Assembly: GCA_035630195.1 (NCBI GenBank)
Contig: DASQLD010000047.1
Coordinates: forward strand, 1-5,157
DNA from: DASQDN01 sp035630195
GTDB lineage: Bacteria > Acidobacteriota > Terriglobia > Bryobacterales > Bryobacteraceae
Length of the DNA stretch: 5,157 nt
Direction of reading: 5' to 3'
This document shows, piece after piece, positions 1-5,157 of this stretch; the stretch's first letter is position 1; each line of letters begins with the position of its first letter. The notes below the pieces were generated by a model. The model saw only the letters and a program-made list of their open reading frames with translations, did no database searches and was not told the DNA's origin. Both the position numbers and the translations under genes were made by a program.

Positions 1-522
1 AGCGATTTCGAAAAATCCGTCTTCCGAAGCTTGCTTCACATCGGCGACCCAGTCGATGGGAACGCCCACGGACAACAAATCCTCCGATGACAACGCCTTG
101 AACAGCGCCAGTGGAGGTTCCGATTGCGCAATGTTGGGGGATGGTCTTTCCGTCGCGACCTCGGTGAACAGATGCGGCCTAATCTCCTCGACACGTTCGC
201 GGACTTCAACGATCTGGATGGCACCGGTCTTCGGATGCGCCTCGATGCGCCTGCGTATGGCCCAGTCGTAGGCTTTGTCGTGATGGTCCACGTAACAAAG
301 TAGGAAGCTTGATGCCGTCTTGTGGACGATTATGCGCAGATCGCGATTCACGCGGATCGACCAGAAATTCGGGTCCTTCGACTTGTCGATGCGATGAAAT
401 TGCAGACCGGGCGCGGACGGGTTCAACTGTAGGTCAAAAGCAGCGGTCTTCGCTGACTTCTGCTCCTGCGCCGGAAGTTTTGCGAGCGCGCCGGTAAACG
501 TATCTGCGATGCGAAATTCCAT
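1..522 (-). CDS. N-terminal part of a UvrD-like helicase with RelE/ParE-like leader domain (cut by window edge)
   Basis: The frame is open from an ATG at 522 down to position 1, giving 174 residues with no stop; the gene continues outside the window. Residues about 1-95 look like a RelE/ParE toxin fold: a start MEFRIADTF, a helical stretch, then FWSIRVNRDLRIIVHK (53-68), LLCYVDHHDKAYDWA (74-88), the strand pattern of RelE-type proteins. A linker follows, with PPLALFKALSSEDLLSVGVP at about 136-155. I recognise this whole arrangement from memory as the front of long UvrD/Rep-type superfamily 1 DNA helicases, where the RelE-like part replaces a free toxin. The helicase motifs themselves (Walker A, Walker B) would lie beyond position 1, so the helicase part is inferred. 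The gap to the upstream gene is 21 nt, with only a weak purine-rich stretch (AGATAAGA) before the ATG, which suggests co-transcription with the genes before it. A free-standing RelE-family toxin is less likely because the frame runs on well past normal toxin length. Confidence 0.8.
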   Translation of the reverse strand, partial: MEFRIADTFTGALAKLPAQEQKSAKTAAFDLQLNPSAPGLQFHRIDKSKDPNFWSIRVNRDLRIIVHKTASSFLLCYVDHHDKAYDWAIRRRIEAHPKTGAIQIVEVRERVEEIRPHLFTEVATERPSPNIAQSEPPLALFKALSSEDLLSVGVPIDWVADVKQASEDGFFEIA

Positions 523-543
523 TTGGTAATCTTATCTGGCACA

Positions 544-1533
544 TCAGTGTAAAAAGCGCGCCGGTCGCCGATGTGCCTCAGCGTGCTGCTTCCATTCCGT
601 CGAGTCAAAAAACTCCTGAACGCGGTCTGCAAGCTCCAACAGATGCCCCAGATCGATGCTGCTAAATTCCGGCGATCCGATTAAACGGGTGATTTCGTCA
701 TCAGGGTATCCGAAAGCAACCAGTTGACGCATGTTGTTCATGGACGATCGATAGCGGCTTTCAAATTCTTCAAGGACCTCAAGTATCTTCTGTTGATTCT
801 CGAAAAGCTCATGTCGCCCGACAAATGTATTGATGCTGAGGGTAAGAATGGCATTTTCACCTACCGCGAAAGGAGCGACGATGCGACGAAGTTTATGACC
901 GCCCAATTTGCATGTACTGATCGTCGGCCCTTGGTCTGGCCCATCTAAATGGTTGATCTCCAGCGTTCCCAACAGCAACCCGTTCGCATAGGGAATGGCA
1001 ATTTGAGCCCCCGGAGTTGCCGGCTTCCGTGCAGTCTCTCCCGAAAGGGAGAAGAGGAGTGGGTATGTCCACAGACTTACTTGGGCCAGGATCGATTGAG
1101 CCAACCCCTCTTGTTCTGGCTTCCCGCGTTCATAAAGCCGAAATATGGCATGCTGGGCCACCGCAGCGTGATGAACGGTCTCGATAATTTTGAGTGTATT
1201 CTTTTCGAGGACGAACGTGTTCGATGGAAGGATAAGCCAGTACTGCTCCGGTCCTTCCACGCAGGCAGGAAATGATGTTTCGAGGATCGCTTTACGCCGG
1301 ACCGGATGGCGGATGAGACGTAAGTTGGTTATCGCCGCGCCCACGCTTTGCATGTCGCTGTCGAACCTGGATGCGATCTCAAACACATCCCACTCCTGTA
1401 CGCCGCCATCTTGATTATATTTTCGAACAAGTTCGGCCTGTGTTGGGGAACGAGGGCTAGTTGCCGCTTTGGAAATTAGTGCTAGTCGACGGAACAGTTC
1501 TCTGGCGAGACCACGAGCCAATTTCTCATCCAT
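544..1533 (-). CDS. Unrecognised 329-aa protein between mod and the RelE-helicase gene
   Basis: I do not recognise this protein. It is a full-length frame from ATG 1533 to TGA 544, on the same strand as its neighbours and fitting exactly between them (43 nt after mod, 21 nt before the next gene), which supports it as real. It appears soluble: no signal peptide and no convincing membrane span. Residues about 1-22 should be an amphipathic helix (LARGLARELFRRLALI). Residues about 50-73 (VFEIASRFDSDMQSVGAAIT and what follows) have the spacing of a helix-turn-helix, a weak hint of nucleic acid binding. The middle (about 95-235) looks strand-rich. Residues 241-270 (HELFENQQKILEVLEEFESR onward) look like a long helix or short coiled coil, then an acidic helical tail ending in a basic RRPARFLH. 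No nuclease, ATPase or methylase motif is visible. Its position suggests a role with the methyltransferase or the helicase, such as an adaptor or regulator; this is inference only. Confidence 0.8.
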   Translation of the reverse strand: MDEKLARGLARELFRRLALISKAATSPRSPTQAELVRKYNQDGGVQEWDVFEIASRFDSDMQSVGAAITNLRLIRHPVRRKAILETSFPACVEGPEQYWLILPSNTFVLEKNTLKIIETVHHAAVAQHAIFRLYERGKPEQEGLAQSILAQVSLWTYPLLFSLSGETARKPATPGAQIAIPYANGLLLGTLEINHLDGPDQGPTISTCKLGGHKLRRIVAPFAVGENAILTLSINTFVGRHELFENQQKILEVLEEFESRYRSSMNNMRQLVAFGYPDDEITRLIGSPEFSSIDLGHLLELADRVQEFFDSTEWKQHAEAHRRPARFLH

Positions 1534-1547
1534 CCTTACGGGGTTAG

Positions 1548-1553
1548 CTCCTT
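1548..1553 (-). promoter_or_regulatory. Shine-Dalgarno AAGGAG for the 329-aa protein
   Basis: AAGGAG on the minus strand lies in the 43-nt gap after mod, with 14 nt between it and the ATG at 1533. That spacing is longer than usual; a second weaker purine block, GTAAGG, touches the ATG. No other in-frame ATG, GTG or TTG lies between the AAGGAG and 1533, so the ATG is kept. The gap holds no hairpin followed by a T run on the transcribed strand, so transcription probably continues from mod. Confidence 0.55.
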
Positions 1554-1576
1554 GCTTAATTTGATCTGGTGGTTTT

Positions 1577-4534
1577 TTAGACCGAAAACACTTTCATCAC
1601 CTCATCGCCGAAGTGTTTGATCACCTTCACCGCGATGCGCCCGGTGGACGGGTGCGGGAACGGTCGTGAGGTGTCGCGGTAGAGCGTCTCCCAGGCTTCG
1701 GGATCGATCTCGGCCTTGAGCGCGGTCTTGAGGCTCTTGTAGGGGTCCTGCGCGCCCAGGAAATAAGCGTGGCGGACGAAGAAGTTCTCCTCGTCGTATT
1801 CAGTGTCGATGAACCAGGCGGCGATGGCGTCGGTATCGTTGGAGCGGATGTCGCCGGTGTTCGGGTCGAACACGTCCACGCCCTTCACCTGGACGCGCAG
1901 CTTGCCGTCCTTCTCGTGCTTGATCTCGATGTCGGGTTCGCCGAACACGACGAAGAGATTGCCCTTCCCCGTGTTCTTCAACTCGTCCGCCATGTGGAGA
2001 TCGGGGTTCATCTTGGCCTTGAGGATCGCCAGCGGGCCGAGCTTGGATAGCTCGGAAGCATGCGCGTCGAAATTGAACGCGCAGGCGATCAGCACGTCGA
2101 AGCGCGCGTCCGTCGCCTCGCGCGCGGCGGCGACGAGATCGATGCGCGACACGGTGCCGAACTCCGGCCCCAGGAAGATGGCGGCGCGGCGCTGGGTCTG
2201 GCCCTCGGCGAATACGCCTTCCGCGGCAATGTATTCGCCCGGCCAGGCTTGCAGCGAATTGAACTTGATGGCGTCCTTCTTCTCGCTCTGGTGCACGCCG
2301 GCAGAGCGCAGATGCTCCAGCACCATAGCGGCAAAATCGGTCGGCGGTGTGACCAGCTTAGGTCGCCGGCGCTTGCCTGCCGCCGCGTGCATAGTGTCGA
2401 GCAATTCCTCCGCGTCGGCTGGCACGACGCGATGCGGCGACAGGCTCTCGACCGTGAACGGCCCCGCCACCCGCACGCGGGATTTGTCCTCATAGGGTCG
2501 GTCGTAAAGGAACTCTACATCCGCGCTCTTCGCTATCGACTCGTCGACCTTCCGCTGACGAGTGATGCGTTGCTCCCACCAAGCTTTGTGAATGCCTTTG
2601 ATGCTTTCAGACCACTTGTCATCCGCCTCTCCCGGAATTTCCCATTCTTCCCATTTCTTGCCGACCGCAGCGTTCAATTCCTTCCGCAATGACTCCAGCT
2701 TGGTCTGGAAATCGTCCCAGATCACATCGATCTCGGCATTGTTGGCAATTGATTTTAGCGTGATATGCGGCGCTCGGTCGTAGACGAAGCCCTGACGGAT
2801 GTCTGAACGAGTTGGATGATCAGGCTGAATTTTGCCTGTTATCTGCTGTTCCTTAGCTCGGCCCTCCGGGCTATCACTCAAAAAATAGTAAGAATAGTTG
2901 GCGCTCATCACGCGAGAACGTGCCAGCGCAAGAGCTACTCGTGATGTGTCTATGTTGATCCAGCGCCGGCCCCATTGCTCGGCTGAATATGCTGTCGTTC
3001 CCGCGCCGCCGGTTGGGTCCAGTACCAAATCTCCAGGGTCGGTTGTCATCAAAATGCATCGCTCAACAGCAGTAGTGGATGTTTGGACAACGTAAATCTT
3101 CGGATCAGACCGGCTTTGAACGCCCGTTACATCTGTCCAAACGTTTGAGCGCGGGGATGCCGGGAAATCGGACAGTACTCGACGATACCGAAGATTCCTG
3201 TCGAGAGGCTCAATTCTGTCTGCCTTCTTCAGCCGCTCTATTCCGGTCCTTGTCGTTGACCAACCGCGGGTTGATGTCGGTTCATATTTTCGTCCACAGA
3301 ACTCAACTTCAAATCCCATGGCAGACTCTGGCCCAGTTTGCCGTCCCTGCCTCTGGGAGGTCAGGTCACCAAGACTGTAAGCGCGCACACCATTCGGCAG
3401 CGGTCTCATTCCAAGTCGAATATCCTTTTCTAGTACGTAACTGTCGCCTCTCTCATCAAGACCGCGATCATAACGATCCGCGCCACCATCGTTGAACGAT
3501 TTTAGTTCGAATAGCTGGCGATACTTGAGAGACTCCAAATCTTTTGCATACCAGATGATAAAGTCCGTCACCGAAGAGATGTAGCGTGAGGTTTGCGCTG
3601 CGGTCTTTGCAAAGACAATTTTTGAAACAGCGTTTCTTTCTCCAAAAACTTCATCCATAAGCGAGCAGACAAGATGAACATTCTCGTCTCCAATCTGGAC
3701 AAATATTGAGCCCGAGTCGCTTAACAGGTCCCTCGCCACCGTTAGGCGGTCGCGCAGGTAGGTCAGATACGAGTGAATGCTGTCCTTCCAAGTGTCTCTA
3801 AATGCCTTAATTTGCTCGGGCTCCCGACTAACATGCTGCCTGCCATCTCGTACATCGCGAGAGAGCGTCGAAACCTGCCAATTGGAATTGAATTTGATGC
3901 CATAAGGCGGATCGATGTAGATGCACTGAACCTTTCCGCGCAGGTGCTCGCGCTCGGCTAAACTTGCCATCACATGCAGGCTGTCGCCGAGGATCATGCG
4001 GTTCGACCAGTGCTGGTCGTGCTGGTAAAATTCGAGCTTGGCGTCGGGATCGAGCCCGTTGAAATCGCCGAAGAGGTCGGGTGCATCGTTCTTCTCCGCG
4101 GCGCTCTGCTTCGAGCGGCGGATCAGGTCGTCAATGATTGCCTTGGGATGCACTTTTTCCTGGATGTAGAGCGCGGGCGCCTGCACCACGAGATCGGACC
4201 AGTCCTGCCGGTCCTTGCCGCGCCACACAAGCTGAGCATCGCCGATCTCGACCTCGCCTCTTTCATGCAATTGCCGCACCTGGTCGGGCGATAGCCGCAG
4301 CCGCACCCCGTTCCAGACGATCTGTGGGTCGAGGTCCTTGTCGCGGTCGCGCTCGTCGTTCTTCTTCAACGGCGTCCGGCGCGGAAAACGAACCGGCGCG
4401 ACCGGATCATCCTCCTCCAGCCGCTCGGCGACGGATTGCAGTTCGGCAGTCGGGATGTTCTTGCGCGTGGCTTCGTCATGGACGATTGCCCTGACTTCCT
4501 TCTGGCCTTTAGCCGATTTTGTCTTCTTCGCCAT
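1577..4534 (-). CDS. Type III-like adenine-specific DNA methyltransferase (Mod), 985 aa
   Basis: This protein transfers a methyl group from S-adenosylmethionine to a base in a specific DNA site, most likely adenine N6, and would protect host DNA from the Res subunit encoded two genes upstream. Motif order is that of the beta class: catalytic DPPY at residues 208-211 (IYIDPPYGIKF), a motif V-VII-like block at about 247-300 (WKDSIHSYLTYLRDRL, SGSIFVQIGDENV), a target recognition region at about 325-480, then the cofactor motif LVLDPTGGAGTTA at 503-515 followed by WGRRWINIDTSRVALALARS. The N-terminus is lysine-rich and charged. Residues about 590-985 form an extension absent from short Mod proteins such as EcoP15I (644 aa); it is typical, as I recall it, of large Mod proteins paired with a BPTD_3080-type Res. 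It includes a run of conserved-looking C-terminal blocks (GNLFVVFGEPDIEIKHEKDG at 858-877, VRHAYFLGAQDPY at 920-932, RPFPHPSTGRIAVKVI at 957-972). The start lies 3 nt after the ASCH stop. GC is clearly lower in residues about 190-680 than at either end. Confidence 0.93.
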   Translation of the reverse strand: MAKKTKSAKGQKEVRAIVHDEATRKNIPTAELQSVAERLEEDDPVAPVRFPRRTPLKKNDERDRDKDLDPQIVWNGVRLRLSPDQVRQLHERGEVEIGDAQLVWRGKDRQDWSDLVVQAPALYIQEKVHPKAIIDDLIRRSKQSAAEKNDAPDLFGDFNGLDPDAKLEFYQHDQHWSNRMILGDSLHVMASLAEREHLRGKVQCIYIDPPYGIKFNSNWQVSTLSRDVRDGRQHVSREPEQIKAFRDTWKDSIHSYLTYLRDRLTVARDLLSDSGSIFVQIGDENVHLVCSLMDEVFGERNAVSKIVFAKTAAQTSRYISSVTDFIIWYAKDLESLKYRQLFELKSFNDGGADRYDRGLDERGDSYVLEKDIRLGMRPLPNGVRAYSLGDLTSQRQGRQTGPESAMGFEVEFCGRKYEPTSTRGWSTTRTGIERLKKADRIEPLDRNLRYRRVLSDFPASPRSNVWTDVTGVQSRSDPKIYVVQTSTTAVERCILMTTDPGDLVLDPTGGAGTTAYSAEQWGRRWINIDTSRVALALARSRVMSANYSYYFLSDSPEGRAKEQQITGKIQPDHPTRSDIRQGFVYDRAPHITLKSIANNAEIDVIWDDFQTKLESLRKELNAAVGKKWEEWEIPGEADDKWSESIKGIHKAWWEQRITRQRKVDESIAKSADVEFLYDRPYEDKSRVRVAGPFTVESLSPHRVVPADAEELLDTMHAAAGKRRRPKLVTPPTDFAAMVLEHLRSAGVHQSEKKDAIKFNSLQAWPGEYIAAEGVFAEGQTQRRAAIFLGPEFGTVSRIDLVAAAREATDARFDVLIACAFNFDAHASELSKLGPLAILKAKMNPDLHMADELKNTGKGNLFVVFGEPDIEIKHEKDGKLRVQVKGVDVFDPNTGDIRSNDTDAIAAWFIDTEYDEENFFVRHAYFLGAQDPYKSLKTALKAEIDPEAWETLYRDTSRPFPHPSTGRIAVKVIKHFGDEVMKVFSV

Positions 4535-4537
4535 TCG

Positions 4538-4924
4538 CTAGACCGCCTGAGCCAGGATTTCGTGTTCAACGTTGGGCGCGAGATTGACCCATATGACTGC
4601 ACCTGATGGATGAATGTATCGAACCGGACGGGTCAGCATGCGAGCATTAGAAAGTACCCACGGAACCTTCCAACCATCCGCAAGGGCTTGAGCCTGACGC
4701 AAAGGCGGAACCCCGTGAAACCGCTCTGCCGCAGCGTACTCTTCCGGAGTTGCGATGGGGACTTTGCAATCGACCACATCGGCAACCCCAACGACTTGGC
4801 CGCTGGCTTTTCGGATCAAGGCAATTCGACCGCGTATCTTGCACACGGTCTTTCGCATCTCCCAGGTTTTTTCTCCCCGAAGAATCTTGCCGATCCAGGG
4901 CTCGTCGATTACGAGGCCCTTCAC
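4538..4924 (-). CDS. ASCH-domain protein, 128 aa
   Basis: A small protein made up almost wholly of an ASCH domain, a PUA-like beta-barrel fold that binds RNA or modified nucleic acid bases. The family hallmark GxKxxExR is present as GEKTWEMR near residues 17-24, after an opening LVIDEPWIGKIL. It is followed by strands IRGRIALIRK and GQVVGVADVVD, and a C-terminal block RYIHPSGAVIWVNL typical of the family. The chosen start is GTG at 4924: it makes a GTGA overlap with the res stop, has GAGG 7 nt upstream, and begins right at the domain. A longer frame from ATG 5074 would run through the res coding region and adds residues with no resemblance to the family. Family members are known as RNases (Zymomonas ASCH) and as N4-acetylcytidine amidohydrolase (YqfB); which of these, if either, applies here cannot be read from the sequence. 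Its place between res and mod suggests a part in restriction-modification, for example sensing a modified base, but this is inference. Confidence 0.85.
   Translation of the reverse strand: MKGLVIDEPWIGKILRGEKTWEMRKTVCKIRGRIALIRKASGQVVGVADVVDCKVPIATPEEYAAAERFHGVPPLRQAQALADGWKVPWVLSNARMLTRPVRYIHPSGAVIWVNLAPNVEHEILAQAV
4543..4548 (-). promoter_or_regulatory. Ribosome binding site of mod inside the end of the ASCH gene
   Basis: AGGCGG on the minus strand lies within the last codons of the ASCH gene, 8 nt before the mod ATG at 4534. With only 3 nt between the ASCH stop and this ATG, the two genes are probably translated together. The match to the ideal Shine-Dalgarno is partial, so mod translation may depend partly on ribosomes finishing the ASCH gene. 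Confidence 0.45.
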
Positions 4925-5157
4925 GCAATTGCCTCGGAAGCCGCAATGGGCGTTTCCTTGCTGGTCACGGATTCCACCAGGCGATTGAACGCAGCTTCGA
5001 TTTCGAACACGTCGGTAAACTCCTCGAAGCGCCAGCGACCGAAGGCGCCAAGATTGTTTACGCCCGGACCCCACATCGTTCGCATCGTTTCCGCTTTGAG
5101 TTGCGCGTCGCCGCCACGATAGCCCTTGGTTTCGAGAACGAGATTGAGCAGATCGTC
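4921..5157 (-). CDS. C-terminal end of type III-like restriction endonuclease Res (cut by window edge)
   Basis: The frame is open from the window edge at 5157 to TGA at 4923-4921, giving 78 residues. The segment NLVLETKGYRGGDAQLKAET followed by TMWGPGVNNLGAFGRW and EFTDVFEIEAAFNRL matches, from memory, the C-terminus of large helicase-nuclease Res proteins (often annotated as BPTD_3080 family restriction endonuclease). LETKG supplies the ExK half (residues 9 and 11 of the visible part) of a PD-(D/E)xK-like nuclease site; the preceding aspartate and the superfamily 2 helicase motifs would lie upstream of the window. The role would be cutting of DNA lacking the mark laid down by the Mod encoded two genes downstream, with ATP-driven translocation by the helicase part. 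About 20 poorly conserved residues follow the nuclease domain. The gene end overlaps the next start by 4 nt (GTGA), so res and the ASCH gene are in one transcript. Confidence 0.85.
   Translation of the reverse strand, partial: DDLLNLVLETKGYRGGDAQLKAETMRTMWGPGVNNLGAFGRWRFEEFTDVFEIEAAFNRLVESVTSKETPIAASEAIA
4932..4935 (-). promoter_or_regulatory. Ribosome binding site that supports the GTG start of the ASCH gene
   Basis: GAGG on the minus strand lies inside the last codons of res, 7 nt before the GTG at 4924. Together with the GTGA stop-start overlap it supports this start over the far upstream ATG at 5074 and points to translational coupling between res and the ASCH gene. Confidence 0.55.

Noticed and set aside
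1534..1576. Possible terminator or promoter between mod and the 329-aa gene
   Set aside because: The 43 nt show no stable inverted repeat followed by Ts in the direction of transcription and no convincing -35/-10 pair; only a ribosome binding site is supported.
1803..2692. Long plus-strand open frames (1803-2495 and 2060-2692) opposite mod
   Set aside because: They lie opposite the GC-rich end of a well supported methyltransferase gene, where high third-position GC removes stops from the other strand. Their translations are low in pattern and match nothing.
3079..3495. Plus-strand open frame of 138 codons opposite the mod core
   Set aside because: It is opposite the target recognition and motif I coding region of mod; its translation has no recognisable domain and no sign of its own ribosome binding site was noted.
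4925..5074. Longer form of the ASCH protein starting at ATG 5074
   Set aside because: The extra 50 residues overlap the conserved Res C-terminus in another frame and are arginine-rich with no family resemblance. The GTG at 4924 has a ribosome binding site and a GTGA overlap.
4610..5122. Plus-strand open frame of 170 codons opposite the ASCH gene and res end
   Set aside because: Both minus-strand frames here match known families; the plus-strand translation does not.

Overview
The window looks like part of a defence island from a GC-rich bacterium, most likely a proteobacterium. This rests on base composition and the flavour of the proteins; there is no rRNA or housekeeping gene to fix the lineage. 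All five genes lie on the minus strand and read right to left, with gaps from a 4-nt overlap up to 43 nt. No terminator-like hairpin is visible between them, so they probably form one operon that enters before position 5157 and leaves past position 1.

Layout in transcription order: (1) 5157-4921, the last 78 codons of a large type III-like restriction subunit (Res, helicase-nuclease), including the ExK half of a PD-(D/E)xK-like nuclease site; (2) 4924-4538, a 128-aa ASCH-domain protein (PUA-like fold) whose GTG start overlaps the res stop; (3) 4534-1577, a 985-aa beta-class adenine DNA methyltransferase (Mod) with DPPY first, then a target recognition region, then a DPxGGAGT motif I, plus a C-terminal extension of about 400 residues; (4) 1533-544, an unrecognised 329-aa protein; (5) 522-1, the first 174 codons of a protein starting with a RelE/ParE-like toxin fold, which I recognise as the front end of a family of UvrD-like helicases.

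Working together: Mod would mark host DNA and Res would cut unmarked DNA, as in type III-like restriction-modification. The ASCH protein sits between res and mod, and the unknown protein and the RelE-helicase follow mod closely, so they may be accessory parts of the same defence module or a second module joined to it. That functional link is inference from gene order.

The most notable signals are the five-gene arrangement itself, the unknown 329-aa protein, the ASCH protein as a possible reader of modified nucleic acid, and a sharp drop in GC in the central, specificity-determining part of mod compared with both of its ends. There is no stretch over 300 bases without a gene, and I saw no tRNA, rRNA, CRISPR array, insertion sequence or long repeat.
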